From positions 1 to 64,000 of the forward strand of contig NZ_SZNM01000014.1 of assembly GCF_005870085.1 (NCBI RefSeq): 64,000 nt of DNA, read 5' to 3'. Source of the DNA: Aquibacillus sediminis (GTDB taxonomy: Bacteria; Bacillota; Bacilli; Bacillales; Amphibacillaceae). Position numbers and translations under genes: made by a program. The stretch's first letter is position 1. The number at the start of each line of letters is the position of its first letter. The notes below the pieces were generated by a model. It was not told the DNA's origin. It made no database searches and was given only the letters and a program-made list of their open reading frames with translations. Shown piece by piece: positions 44,411 through 53,997 of this stretch.

Positions 44411-45427
44411 TTACACCGTATGCTTTTGTTGCTCAGCAATTTCCCTTGCAACTTCAAAAATAAGATCTTCCTGACCTCCGACGGCTTGCATTCTACCTAA
44501 TTCGGTTAAAATATCACGCTCATCGACACCGAATTTCTCAGCTGCTTCCTGTGCAAATAATAAGAAACTAGAGTAAACCCCAGAATACCCCATGATTAAA
44601 CTTGATCCATTAATTTCTTGTGGTCTAGGCATGAATTTTGCAACCACATCATTGGCAACATCCATAATCGGATAGAGCTCCACACCGGTTTGATAGTGAT
44701 AGCGCTCAAACACAGCCGCCATTACTTCTGTTTGTGTATTTCCACTACCTGCACCAAGACAGCGTAAACTTCCATCGACATAAGTAGCGCCTGCCTCTAC
44801 CGCTGCTAATGTATTGGCCATGGCTAATGATAAATTATTATGACCATGAAAGCCGATTTCACAAGAAATATTGTCTTTTAATGCCTTAATTCTTTCTGTT
44901 ACTTGGTGTGGTAATAGTGCCCCAGCGGAATCAGTTACATAGACGATCTCTGCTCCATAACTTTCAAATAGTTTCGCCTGTTCCACTAATTTTTCAACTG
45001 GAGCCATATGGGCCATCATCAAGAATCCGACTGTTGTTAGTCCTAATTTTCTCCCCAGTTGCAAATGCTGTTTGGCTACATCTGCCTCTGTGACATGCGT
45101 AGCTACCCGTACCATCTTTGCCCCAGCCTTTACAGCGTCCTCTAAATCTTCTTTAATACCAATTCCTGGTAAAAGAAGAACAGAAATTTTTGCTTGACTA
45201 CATTGTGCTGCTGCCGCTTCAATTAGTTTTAATTCATTCACCTTTGAAAAACCGTATTGTAATGTTGAACCACCAAGTCCATCCCCATGGGAGACTTCAA
45301 AATATTCAACACCTGACTGATCCAATCCTTTTGCAACTTGTTTTACTTGTTCTTCGGTAAATGCATGCCTCATCGAATGACTACCATCCCTCAGTGTTAC
45401 ATCAACAATGTGCAAGTCGCGCTTCAT
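44411..45427 (-). CDS. dmpG: 4-hydroxy-2-oxovalerate aldolase
   Basis: This 338-residue TIM-barrel aldolase carries VDVTLRDGSHSMRH (metal Asp and catalytic Arg/His), GFHGHNNLSLA (metal His pair) and SLRCLGAGSGNTQTE, the DmpG/BphI signature. It cleaves 4-hydroxy-2-oxovalerate to pyruvate and acetaldehyde and forms a channelled complex with the acylating dehydrogenase encoded next to it at 45446. The ATG follows AAGGTG. Confidence 0.95.
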   Translation of the reverse strand: MKRDLHIVDVTLRDGSHSMRHAFTEEQVKQVAKGLDQSGVEYFEVSHGDGLGGSTLQYGFSKVNELKLIEAAAAQCSQAKISVLLLPGIGIKEDLEDAVKAGAKMVRVATHVTEADVAKQHLQLGRKLGLTTVGFLMMAHMAPVEKLVEQAKLFESYGAEIVYVTDSAGALLPHQVTERIKALKDNISCEIGFHGHNNLSLAMANTLAAVEAGATYVDGSLRCLGAGSGNTQTEVMAAVFERYHYQTGVELYPIMDVANDVVAKFMPRPQEINGSSLIMGYSGVYSSFLLFAQEAAEKFGVDERDILTELGRMQAVGGQEDLIFEVAREIAEQQKHTV

Positions 45428-45445
45428 CCACTGACACCTTCCTTC

Positions 45446-46327
45446 TTAGTTCTTCGTAACTGCTAGACCTTTTTTCGCCATTTCATTGCCTATCTTGGCT
45501 GCGGCGGCCGTCATGATATCCAAGTTTCCTGAATATGATGGGAAGAAGTCGCCTGCCCCTTCCACCTCAACAAACACTGATACCTGTTTACCATCAAATA
45601 ATGGCTCCCCGCTCATGCGGTATCCTGGTACGTACTCCTGAACATATTTCACCATTCGTTTTATAGATGCTTTAATTTCTTCTTGTTTCCCTTCTTCAGC
45701 AACCAATACATGGATCGTATCTCGCATATTAATTGGTGGCTCAGCAGGGTTTAATATGATAATTGCCTTTCCTTTGTTCGCTCCACCTATTTTCTCGATA
45801 GCGCGAGAAGTGGTGCGGGTAAATTCATCAATATTCGCCCTCGTTCCTGGACCTGCACTTTTACTTGAAACGGTTGCAACAATTTCTGCATAGTCAACAG
45901 GACATGCTTGATTAATTGCATGTACGATTGGGATTGTTGCTTGCCCGCCACATGTCACCATATTTACGTTTGTTGCATCTAGATGCTCCTCTAGATTGGC
46001 TGGTGGAACAACGAAAGGACCAATCGCAGCAGGTGTTAAATCAATCACCTTCTTCCCGTAAGAGGAAAGAATGTCATGATGGTGTGCATGTGCTTTCGCT
46101 GTTGTTGCATCAAAAAAGATATCGGCAAGCTCCATTTTATCCAATAACCCGTCAATTCCGTTGTTAATCACTTGGTAACCTCGATCTTTAGCAAGCTTCA
46201 ACCCTTCAGAATCAGGGTCAATACCGATCATAACGGTTAATTCTAGAGCATCGCTGCGTTCTAATTTATACATCAAATCTGTCCCTATATTTCCAGATCC
46301 GATAATTCCTACTTTACATTTGTTCAT
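45446..46327 (-). CDS. dmpF: Acetaldehyde dehydrogenase (acylating)
   Basis: A 293-residue protein with an N-terminal NAD-binding motif ([16 protein letters not shown]) and the catalytic Cys in [10 protein letters not shown]. The [14 protein letters not shown] and NMRDTIHVL motifs belong to the MhpF/DmpF family. It converts acetaldehyde and CoA to acetyl-CoA, with channelling from the aldolase. Its ATG overlaps the stop of the hydratase gene (ATGA), so translation is coupled. Confidence 0.95.
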   Translation of the reverse strand: MNKCKVGIIGSGNIGTDLMYKLERSDALELTVMIGIDPDSEGLKLAKDRGYQVINNGIDGLLDKMELADIFFDATTAKAHAHHHDILSSYGKKVIDLTPAAIGPFVVPPANLEEHLDATNVNMVTCGGQATIPIVHAINQACPVDYAEIVATVSSKSAGPGTRANIDEFTRTTSRAIEKIGGANKGKAIIILNPAEPPINMRDTIHVLVAEEGKQEEIKASIKRMVKYVQEYVPGYRMSGEPLFDGKQVSVFVEVEGAGDFFPSYSGNLDIMTAAAAKIGNEMAKKGLAVTKN

Positions 46328-47115
46328 TTCGCATCTCCCTCCCTCGTAAATGAAGCGGATACCGATCCAACATGAGCAAAATCAGCAGTAAATGTATCCC
46401 CTTCATGAACTGGAATAGCCGCTGTTAAAGCTCCTGACAACACAATTTCCCCTTTATGGAGGGAAATTCCATATTTCCCTAAAGCATTTGCTAGCCATGC
46501 AACAGCCCGACATGGATTTCCCATCACAGCGGCTCCTGTCGCAGTATCTAACAATTTACCATTCCGATAGACCACCATTCCAAGATGGGACAGATCAATC
46601 GTTTCTATTGGTGTTGGATGGCCACCAATTATTGCCCGCGCTGAGGAACCATTATCTGCAACCGTATCCTCAAACCGGATGTTCCAATCTTTTATTCTAC
46701 TATCAATCACCTCAAACGCTGGTACAACATAATCAGTAGCTTCCATGACATCTATCAGGCTTACCCCCGGCCCTTGTAAGTCATCCTTTAAGATAAAAGC
46801 AATTTCAAACTCGAGCTTTGGCTCTATAAACGAATCTAGTGAAATGTCCTCCCCATCAATATGGAGCATGTGATCGAGAAGGTGTCCATAATCAGGCTCC
46901 TTCACTTGAAACATATCTTGCATCACTTTACTTGTTAACCCAATCTTTTTCCCTACAACTGTTGCCCCGTTTGCGATCTTCTCCTCTATTTGTTGAAGTT
47001 GGATCGAATAGGCATCATCGACCGTGATAGTTGGAAAAGTATCCGTCAATGGTTCAATCGATTGTTTATTTTTTTCCGCTTCTCGTAATCGGTTTGCTTC
47101 CGCTTGAATGTTCAC
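46324..47115 (-). CDS. dmpE: 2-oxopent-4-enoate (2-hydroxypentadienoate) hydratase
   Basis: A 263-residue paralogue of the decarboxylase at 43598. Motifs [51 protein letters not shown] (split family signature) and [13 protein letters not shown] match DmpE/MhpD. It adds water to 2-hydroxypenta-2,4-dienoate to give 4-hydroxy-2-oxovalerate. The start is GTG after GGGGGG. It follows the dioxygenase by about 97 bp, the largest gap in the operon, and precedes dmpF with a 4-bp overlap. Confidence 0.9.
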   Translation of the reverse strand: MNIQAEANRLREAEKNKQSIEPLTDTFPTITVDDAYSIQLQQIEEKIANGATVVGKKIGLTSKVMQDMFQVKEPDYGHLLDHMLHIDGEDISLDSFIEPKLEFEIAFILKDDLQGPGVSLIDVMEATDYVVPAFEVIDSRIKDWNIRFEDTVADNGSSARAIIGGHPTPIETIDLSHLGMVVYRNGKLLDTATGAAVMGNPCRAVAWLANALGKYGISLHKGEIVLSGALTAAIPVHEGDTFTADFAHVGSVSASFTREGDAK

Positions 47116-47212
47116 CTATTTCCCCCCTCTTGAGTTGAATGCATGGGAAAGGTGGATCCAACATGCATAAGCATGAACGATCGAATCCACCTTTGCCTGT
47201 AACAAGCTTGAT

Positions 47213-48175
47213 TTAAACTCTTTCTCTTGTTGGTTTATGTGGCGTGCCATATAGAAAGTACTCTTGAGGAAGGTCGCCGCCATACCAAACAATCCCGTCT
47301 TTAAGCTCATCTTCTGTCCATGTAATTGGTTTCCAATCCGGATCAAATATTAGGTACCCTGCGTCCCCAAATAGTTCCACGCGATTTCCGCCTGGTTCAT
47401 ATGCATATAGGAAGTACGCCTGACTTACCCCATGTTTGGCAGGTCCAGATTCAATGTAAATATCATTTTCAGCCAGTAAATCGGCAACATCCATTAAGTG
47501 CTGTGGATAGCCATACCAGAATGCAATATGATGAAAACGTCCCTTTGCCCCACTTTGGTCCTTCATCAGCGCTATTTCATGAACGAGTGGACTCACACTC
47601 ATCCAAGCACCTATTTCGGTATTATCATTCATGACAATATTTTCACGAAGTTTGAAATCTAATTCATCCGCCATGAAATGTTTATTTTGAGTAACGTTAT
47701 TGCACATCAAATTGATATGATCTAAACGTCTTGCTGGCACACCTACATTCGGCTTTTTTTGTGGTCGACTTTTTAACTTTGTCTTTAATTCTTCGGGTGC
47801 CGCATAATAATCAACATCCCATAATATTTCCATGTTATGACCGTCTGGTGTGACGAATTGGTATGCCTGACCATGACCGATATCTCCTTCAATCCATCCC
47901 TTGCCATAGCCACTTCGCTCGATCGAGTCAACTTTTCTATAAAGGGCGTCCTTAGAACTAGCTCTCCAAGCAGCATGTGCCATACCAGCCTCTTTTGCTT
48001 CGGTAATTTTTAACGAGTGATGATAGAAATCTTCATACGCTCTTAAATATACGGATTGGCCTTCTGTTTCCGTTACTTGCAGACCCAAATACTGGGTAAA
48101 GAATTTTAATGTTTCCTCCGGTTTTGGTGAATACAACTCCACATGCGCTAATTGCGCCACATCAAAATTTGACAT
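47213..48175 (-). CDS. Catechol 2,3-dioxygenase (extradiol)
   Basis: This 320-residue protein consists of two vicinal-oxygen-chelate modules. The active iron is held by His153 (RLDHINL), His216 ([10 protein letters not shown]) and Glu267 ([10 protein letters not shown]), the usual positions for XylE-type enzymes. It opens catechol to 2-hydroxymuconic semialdehyde. GGAGGGG precedes the ATG. No XylT-like ferredoxin for iron re-reduction is encoded in the operon. It resembles the Geobacillus phenol-pathway enzymes more than homoprotocatechuate dioxygenase, but substrate choice among catechols is not certain. Confidence 0.92.
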   Translation of the reverse strand: MSNFDVAQLAHVELYSPKPEETLKFFTQYLGLQVTETEGQSVYLRAYEDFYHHSLKITEAKEAGMAHAAWRASSKDALYRKVDSIERSGYGKGWIEGDIGHGQAYQFVTPDGHNMEILWDVDYYAAPEELKTKLKSRPQKKPNVGVPARRLDHINLMCNNVTQNKHFMADELDFKLRENIVMNDNTEIGAWMSVSPLVHEIALMKDQSGAKGRFHHIAFWYGYPQHLMDVADLLAENDIYIESGPAKHGVSQAYFLYAYEPGGNRVELFGDAGYLIFDPDWKPITWTEDELKDGIVWYGGDLPQEYFLYGTPHKPTRERV

Positions 48176-48202
48176 GATTACCCCTCCAGATTTTTAAAGT
48201 TT

Positions 48203-49036
48203 TTATACACTTTGTACCGATTCAACCGTTGCAGCTAATTGTTTTAGCCAACAAATACTTACTGTTGCTTGGTTTTTAATCGAATGTTTCCTCGCAAAAG
48301 ATAATGGAAGTGTTATTCGAGCTTGATCTACTGTAACGTTTTGCTTAAAGTTTTCTCTTCCATTATCGATCACCACTTCATAAACCCCTGTCCGAGGGAT
48401 GACATAATGCTGGTTCACAAGAATCTCGACATGATCGTTACCTAACAAGATTTCCCCTTCGATTTGATAATCGTTACCTAAATAATGGTGAATTTGGTCC
48501 ATTTTTCCTGAATCAATCATGTTTCGAAGGAGGCTTGAACTGATTTTCTCTCCGTCATACGCCACTTTTTCAACTTTTGTCACTTCTAGTTGATTGCTTG
48601 AATCCTCTTTCAATCGATCCATATTTCCCATACCGCGGTACCCATAGGAAAAATCAAATCCCGCTACAACATGCGCAACCCCTAGATCAAGTAAATAGTT
48701 CTGTACAAATTGCTTTGGCGAAACGGATGCAAATGGATGGTCAAACTCGATAAGATAGAATTTTTCCACCCCCATGTTCTCAAGGATTATTTGCTTTTCC
48801 GTGATTGGCATGATATATTTAAACTGTTTATTATTTGTTAAAATCTCTTTTGGGTGCGGAAAAAAGCTGATACATGCCAATGGCAGTTGCTTTTTTTCCG
48901 CAATTTTTTTTGCCTGTTGGATTACTTTTTGATGCCCGATATGCATGCCATCAAAGAATCCGATAGCAACAACACATTGCTCTCTTCTACATTTATAGGT
49001 GTCTCGATTTCTATGATTTAAATGGATTATATCCAA
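48203..49036 (-). CDS. RibF-like FAD synthetase within the hydroxylase operon
   Basis: A protein of about 277 residues. The N-terminal nucleotidyltransferase domain has AIGFFDGMHIGHQKVI and the KISSSLLRN motif of FAD synthetases. The C-terminal 90 residues only loosely resemble a riboflavin kinase domain and lack its usual GKTYTxSP-type loop, so it probably converts FMN to FAD rather than phosphorylating riboflavin. The TTG at 49036 is favoured because GGAGG lies eight bases upstream; the ATG at 49051 contains that site and has none of its own. Located between the flavin reductase and the dioxygenase, it likely supplies FAD to the HpaB/HpaC-type monooxygenase. Confidence 0.8.
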   Translation of the reverse strand: MDIIHLNHRNRDTYKCRREQCVVAIGFFDGMHIGHQKVIQQAKKIAEKKQLPLACISFFPHPKEILTNNKQFKYIMPITEKQIILENMGVEKFYLIEFDHPFASVSPKQFVQNYLLDLGVAHVVAGFDFSYGYRGMGNMDRLKEDSSNQLEVTKVEKVAYDGEKISSSLLRNMIDSGKMDQIHHYLGNDYQIEGEILLGNDHVEILVNQHYVIPRTGVYEVVIDNGRENFKQNVTVDQARITLPLSFARKHSIKNQATVSICWLKQLAATVESVQSV

Positions 49037-49063
49037 GTGAGCCACCTCCATTTATAGAAATGG

Positions 49064-49546
49064 TTATTGTTTTACTGTTTCCTCTATTGGGGATAGTGTT
49101 CGATATTTGCCCTTAAAGAAAACAAGCGGTTCATGTTCTTCAAGTTGAACATCGGTTACTCTACCTATAAAAAGTGTATGGTCCCCTTCCACATGCTCAC
49201 TAACTACTTCACACGTTATTTGGGCTATAGCACCTTCAATTACAGGTACTCCTCTTACGGTTTGAAATGGGATTTCCTTATCTGTTTCTCTTTGTCCGGC
49301 AAAATGCATTGATAAGTCCTGCTGTTCATTGGATAAAATATTTACTGCATAGTTTCCACTTTGCTTTATCTTATCTAACATACTTGCATTATCACCGACG
49401 GAAATCACAACTAATTTAGGATCCATAGAGACTGACATGAATGCATTTGCTGTCATGCCATGAATTTCACCATTTGTTTCTGTTGTAATCACCGTTACCC
49501 CCGTAGTAAAATTACCCATGGCATTTCTAAATGTACGATCATTCAT
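49064..49546 (-). CDS. hpaC: Flavin reductase of the two-component phenol monooxygenase
   Basis: This 160-residue protein matches the HpaC/PheA2 flavin reductase family: FRNAMGNFTTGVTVITT at the front, GMTANAFMSVSMDPKLV for flavin binding, and HTLFIGRVTDV near the end. It uses NADH to reduce FAD, which diffuses to the oxygenase. AAGGAGG precedes the ATG. It follows the oxygenase by 13 bp. The best-known relative with a phenol substrate is PheA2 of Geobacillus. Confidence 0.92.
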   Translation of the reverse strand: MNDRTFRNAMGNFTTGVTVITTETNGEIHGMTANAFMSVSMDPKLVVISVGDNASMLDKIKQSGNYAVNILSNEQQDLSMHFAGQRETDKEIPFQTVRGVPVIEGAIAQITCEVVSEHVEGDHTLFIGRVTDVQLEEHEPLVFFKGKYRTLSPIEETVKQ

Positions 49547-49559
49547 TATAGATCCTCCT

Positions 49560-51071
49560 TTATTGTTTAATTGTTGATTGTTCCGTTCCAGTTGTCCATG
49601 TTTGATTAGTCCATCCGTTCAAATCATAATCATCCATTGCCGAGCCAACAAACGATTTGTACCTGTCTGCAGCTCCTGAACCTTCCGCATGCTTTAATGC
49701 TTCTAAACGGATATTTTCGTGGTTACCGGCATAATTGATTTCATACAATTCATGACGACCACCGAATTCAGATCCGATCGCATCCCATACCATTTTCAGT
49801 AATTTCACACGCTCTTCTGCATCAATACCGGTTCCACGATAGTATTGCTCCAAATAAGGTCTGATTTCTGGATTTAAAAAGTCCTCAGCACTTGAAGGTA
49901 ATTGAATTAAACCGCCTGCAACAATTTGCTCAAAAATATTTTTCACTCTTACCCACGTCGACGGCGCCAGCACTCGGTAAGCATTGCAATAAAATCCATT
50001 TGGAACTGCTACACCATTTCTCCCTGTTTCCGGCTCTGTTGCCATTGCGGTCGACAATCCCCAAAACGTATTTCGTAGTGCAAGTACTTCCCCAATATTC
50101 GCCTGCACGCCTCTAAATTGCTTGGTACCCGCACCCTCTGTAGCCTTTAAAAGCAGTCCGGACATGAAGTCAAGTTTCACTGCTAGACGTGTGCAACCAT
50201 GGAAAGTAAAGCGATTAACAAACCCAGTATCGGTAAAGAAACGATTTGACACATTTACATTTTGATATGCAAGCACATTTTCCCATGGAATAAACACATT
50301 ATCTAACACAATAACGGCATCATTTTCATCGAAACGACTGGACAATGGATAATCAAATGGCGTTCCGTTTTTGGCTGCCACATTTTCATAAGATTGACGA
50401 CTGATCATTTTCACACCTGGCGCATTCATCGGTACGAAAAAAATGAGAGCATGGCTTTGGTCGCCGCCGCCTAAATCATTAGGACCGTAGTTCGCAACAA
50501 AATTATAGTTAGTAAGCGCTGCTGCGGTTCCAACCATTTTGGCACCGCTTACAATTATGCCGTCATCTTTTTCATCTAGTGCACGAACAAATACATCCTT
50601 ATTTTCATGAAGTGGTTTGGAACGATCCACTTGCGGATTAATAATGGTATGATTGATGAAAGGTACTTCCTTGGTTGCTTTTTTATACCATGCTCTGGCA
50701 TTATCTTCAAAGCCTTCATAATAATCAGCATACGCATCTAAATGTGCTGTAAATGATGCTTTATAGTCAGGAGTCCGCCCCATAAATCCATAATTTAGCT
50801 TTGACCATTCCGCGATGGCATCTCTTGACTCGATTAAGTCTTTGGAGGTTTTAGGCGTTTTAAAGAATTTATGGGTTCGATCCCCATATTTTGTTTCCGT
50901 CGTTAAAATTTTACTTGTTTCCTTATCATGAAGTGCATCATACATTCTTGCATAGGAACGAGCTGCGTTTCGGTATGCCGGGTGCTCTGTTACATCGTCT
51001 ATTTTTTCGCCATTCAAATAAACCACACGACCGTCTCTCAAGCTTTCCAGATAATCTTTACCGTTTAACAT
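49560..51071 (-). CDS. hpaB: FADH2-dependent phenol 2-monooxygenase / 4-hydroxyphenylacetate 3-monooxygenase, oxygenase subunit
   Basis: A 503-residue HpaB-family protein of the acyl-CoA dehydrogenase fold. Landmarks are YGFMGRTPDYKASF, NHTIINPQVDRSK, GIIVSGAKMVGTAAALTN, VFIPWENVLAY and FHGCTRLAVKLDF. It hydroxylates a phenol ortho to the hydroxyl with reduced FAD from the reductase. Because catechol 2,3-dioxygenase and the full 4-oxalocrotonate branch follow, rather than homoprotocatechuate genes, phenol itself is the favoured substrate (as with Geobacillus PheA). 4-Hydroxyphenylacetate cannot be ruled out, particularly with tyramine-oxidase-like genes in the window. It is the first gene of the operon. 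Confidence 0.9.
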   Translation of the reverse strand: MLNGKDYLESLRDGRVVYLNGEKIDDVTEHPAYRNAARSYARMYDALHDKETSKILTTETKYGDRTHKFFKTPKTSKDLIESRDAIAEWSKLNYGFMGRTPDYKASFTAHLDAYADYYEGFEDNARAWYKKATKEVPFINHTIINPQVDRSKPLHENKDVFVRALDEKDDGIIVSGAKMVGTAAALTNYNFVANYGPNDLGGGDQSHALIFFVPMNAPGVKMISRQSYENVAAKNGTPFDYPLSSRFDENDAVIVLDNVFIPWENVLAYQNVNVSNRFFTDTGFVNRFTFHGCTRLAVKLDFMSGLLLKATEGAGTKQFRGVQANIGEVLALRNTFWGLSTAMATEPETGRNGVAVPNGFYCNAYRVLAPSTWVRVKNIFEQIVAGGLIQLPSSAEDFLNPEIRPYLEQYYRGTGIDAEERVKLLKMVWDAIGSEFGGRHELYEINYAGNHENIRLEALKHAEGSGAADRYKSFVGSAMDDYDLNGWTNQTWTTGTEQSTIKQ

Positions 51072-51473
51072 GCATTCCCCTCCATCTTCATTATTTGCTT
51101 GGATTTACTCTGTGTTGCTTACTTACAATGATACGTAAACGAACGAATTGTAACAATAGCATGAATATTCTAAAAAAATAGTTTTTTCTGTATGGTTATG
51201 TTAGTATTTCTAAATAAGGCTTATCAGACAGGCGAATACCATAGTTGCACGGTTAACGATAAAATAACTGTTCCTACTCATTTGTCATAGTCCGAAAATG
51301 CGGTGAAAAGCCGCGGAATTAATCCAACATCTCCGCAAGAAAGTATTATTGCGTCGTAGCTATATACTGCGCAGTAATCGTTAACTGGTTTCATCGGTTA
51401 GAGCTGATCCGGTGCACGTTTAGCCCATAAGGTAGGAGGTAGTTGCCAAAAAATGCTGCCGGATAATTGCAAC
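51072..51473 (-). promoter_or_regulatory. Promoter region of the phenol operon with inverted repeats
   Basis: On the minus strand TTGTTA (51156-51151) and TATCAT (51133-51128), 17 apart, form a likely promoter with a leader of about 50 bases. A perfect inverted repeat, TTACAAT (51123-51129)/ATTGTAA (51147-51153), spans it and is the best operator candidate. Further upstream GTTAACGAT (51252) and ATCGTTAAC (51377) are perfect 9-bp arms around a GC-rich structured stretch. No gene fits in these 400 bp. Confidence 0.5.
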
Positions 51474-51500
51474 AAAAAAAACCCCTTATTCAGGGGATTT
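51474..51500 (-). terminator. Terminator of the phenol regulator gene
   Basis: On the minus strand CCCCT pairs with AGGGG around GAATA, then runs into eight Ts. The stem is short but placed just after the stop. Confidence 0.65.
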
Positions 51501-51508
51501 TCGTGTCA

Positions 51509-53410
51509 TTAATCATGTAATTCTAACTCACCAATTAAAATGAGTGACTGAAGGGCCATCAATAACTGATGGTTATAAAAAGGGTCTTTTAACTGATGAT
51601 CGAGTAAGTCCTCAATTTTCGCAAGGCGATATCGTAATCCACTTAGTGACAAGGCGATATCGTTTGATGTTTGTTCATAGTTACCTCCGTTTAACAGGAA
51701 AGCATATAATGTTTTTAGCAACTCTACTTTTTTATCATCTAAATGTTCCAAAAGCTTGCCCAACACATTACTTGCGATTTTTTTTACTTCGTTTTCATTG
51801 TTCTTATTTAATAATGGACCGATAATTCCAATCGATTCGAAGAAAAAAATCTTGTTGTTAGGAGTTGCCATTCGAAGTGCGATCAGTGACTCATTATGGC
51901 TTTCGTTTGCATTGGTAATGTTTTCGCTTGTCTTACTGATACCTGCGTAAAAGAGAGTAGTAGGATGATGTTGACAAAGAAAATCCAAGTATGCTTGGAA
52001 ATGATTCTTTAATTGTTCTTGATTCATTTGATCGTCTGGAACTAAAAAAATAATCGTATTACCTCGACTTCCAATTAACATTTTTTCTTGTTTAAAGTAT
52101 GTTGCAGTTTGATCAAGTAGTTCTTCATGAAATGATAATTCTTTTTCAGTAGCTTTTTGCTCTAATTGATATTTTACGGTTATGAATCGATACGGTTGAG
52201 AAAGATCAAGTTGCAATAATTTCCCCCGTCTTAGAATTTCTTCCTTATTTTCAAATTCTCCTCTTAAAATTTCATTCAGGAAGTGACCCTCTATTCGCCG
52301 ATCGTTATCAAACTTAGTTCTTTCAAGTAATAAATATAACGAGCTAACGATTGCAATGCGTTCTAATGTCATGATATCCGTTTTGAGATCCATTATTTGA
52401 TCGTTGGGATAAATAAATGAACAGTAACCAATTATCTTCTTTTCTAAGATGATAGGTGTAATTAAGCGGATATGAGTTGGCAATTTAAACTTTGTCGTTT
52501 TATAGATTGGGGGATAATCTTGTCCGTTATCCTTATGTAACGATGATTGTTTGTCGCGTAGGTAGGATTTAAATTCTATATTCATTTCATCTATCGATGA
52601 TTCAGAGAGACCTTGAGCAGCCAATGGATGATGATTTGCATCTGTAATGACACCTGGAATATTTAGTGTGTCATAAACGGTATTGACAATTGAGTGTAAG
52701 TTATTACCCTCCAAGACTTCCTCCGTTAATTTTTTATGAATAATTGAGTTTTTTTCTAAGTTATTCCTTTCTCTTAGAAGTTCTTCATAAGTTATTTCTA
52801 GTTCTTCAACAATCGATGTTCCTTCATAAAATTGAAGTTCATCATGTATGTCCTCTCCCCAGTAATCAAGTGATTTCCCTACCCATTTGCATTTCCCGTT
52901 CCCTTCTGCCTGGCAGGATAATTCTTTAAAAATGACTGTCTGATTGCAAAGCGTTGTAAGGTATCCACTTGCATAACCTGTAAGTGTATAGCATATCGGA
53001 CTTGTTGATGTTCCAAACTGGGAAAGGTGTTCAACCGCTTCGTAAGAATCCTCCCACGTTCCTTCCATATATACGGATAACTGTTCATTGTTCGGTTTCA
53101 CTTCTAACTTTGTTGTCTCCACGGTGACATGGCCTTTCATTTTGTGCAGTATCGGTCCGTAGTATATAGCTTCTTTGATCGATTTGGCCTTGTGATTTAA
53201 AACCTTCTTTGCGTCTTCTTCCCCTAATTTCCATCCATAGCGGTTTAAAAATCCTTTTATTCTATCATTGCCAATATTTCTTATTAGATCTCTCCGAAGG
53301 GTCCCAAATGCAGAAATGGAAATTAAAATAGAGCGATCGTCATCAATAAACAGAGATCCGTTATCTTTTACATCGATATTATTGATCACATGTTGGCTTA
53401 ACATCCTCAT
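51509..53410 (-). CDS. XylR_N/V4R-sensor fused to a PucR-type HTH: probable phenol-responsive activator
   Basis: This 633-residue protein has three parts. Residues 1-185 match the aromatic sensor (XylR_N plus V4R) of DmpR/MopR, including the zinc ligands Cys140, Glu163, Cys166 and Cys174 in the same spacing as MopR's Cys155-Glu178-Cys181-Cys189, and Trp119 at the same offset as MopR's phenol-contacting Trp134. Residues 225-370 look like a GAF-type domain. The C-terminal part, to 633, is a CdaR/PucR-like region ending in a helix-turn-helix (YEQTSNDIALSLSGLRYRLAKIEDLL). The AAA+ sigma-54 domain of DmpR is absent. It lies directly upstream of the phenol operon on the same strand, behind its own terminator. 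Confidence 0.88.
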   Translation of the reverse strand: MRMLSQHVINNIDVKDNGSLFIDDDRSILISISAFGTLRRDLIRNIGNDRIKGFLNRYGWKLGEEDAKKVLNHKAKSIKEAIYYGPILHKMKGHVTVETTKLEVKPNNEQLSVYMEGTWEDSYEAVEHLSQFGTSTSPICYTLTGYASGYLTTLCNQTVIFKELSCQAEGNGKCKWVGKSLDYWGEDIHDELQFYEGTSIVEELEITYEELLRERNNLEKNSIIHKKLTEEVLEGNNLHSIVNTVYDTLNIPGVITDANHHPLAAQGLSESSIDEMNIEFKSYLRDKQSSLHKDNGQDYPPIYKTTKFKLPTHIRLITPIILEKKIIGYCSFIYPNDQIMDLKTDIMTLERIAIVSSLYLLLERTKFDNDRRIEGHFLNEILRGEFENKEEILRRGKLLQLDLSQPYRFITVKYQLEQKATEKELSFHEELLDQTATYFKQEKMLIGSRGNTIIFLVPDDQMNQEQLKNHFQAYLDFLCQHHPTTLFYAGISKTSENITNANESHNESLIALRMATPNNKIFFFESIGIIGPLLNKNNENEVKKIASNVLGKLLEHLDDKKVELLKTLYAFLLNGGNYEQTSNDIALSLSGLRYRLAKIEDLLDHQLKDPFYNHQLLMALQSLILIGELELHD

Positions 53411-53997
53411 ACCACTCCTATATACTTAATTGGTTAACATCCTTTCGTTTTAGGTGATGTTACATAATAAACGTTTTGTGTAAGTAAATTCAGAGAGGTA
53501 ACGTTTCCTAATTAAAGCGCATTCAATTATGATGGTATAAAGTGAAAACTTGCATCTGTGAGTCACACTGATTGCTAGTACCGCAAAGAGAGACACGCCG
53601 TCCCCCTCCCACTTATCTCGTTTATTTTAACTTGTAGATTGAAGTGTGGGTCTTATTAACATGCGGGACAAATGATTGCGTTTTCAAAACAAGGCAGTTA
53701 ATATTGGGAATTTTTTTTATTTTCGCAATATTAACTATACAATAACAGATTGTACATTTCAATAGAACACACCAAAAACAATCATATGTAGTGTAATTTA
53801 GGTATAAATATATAGAATATAACTACAATCAGTGAGGGTGTTCTTTTATCCACGATGAGATAAAAAACGATTTTTAAAATAGACTGAGATTCCATCATTC
53901 TACACAAGTTGGAAAAGTCCACCTTACAGTTATCAATTTGTCCTATATCGAATAACGCAACTTCATTCATCTGAATCATTATTAAAACCAGCGTTCG
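53411..53997. other. Gene-free stretch upstream of the phenol regulator
   Basis: About 590 bp of AT-rich sequence. A perfect 10-bp inverted repeat, GTTAATATTG (53697)/CAATATTAAC (53726), encloses a T-rich loop and might be a protein site. A 65-codon frame at 53782-53979 has no ribosome site and is not called. Confidence 0.5.

Noticed and set aside
53782-53979. 65-codon minus-strand frame upstream of the phenol regulator
   Set aside because: No ribosome site and no recognisable family; composition fits random AT-rich sequence.
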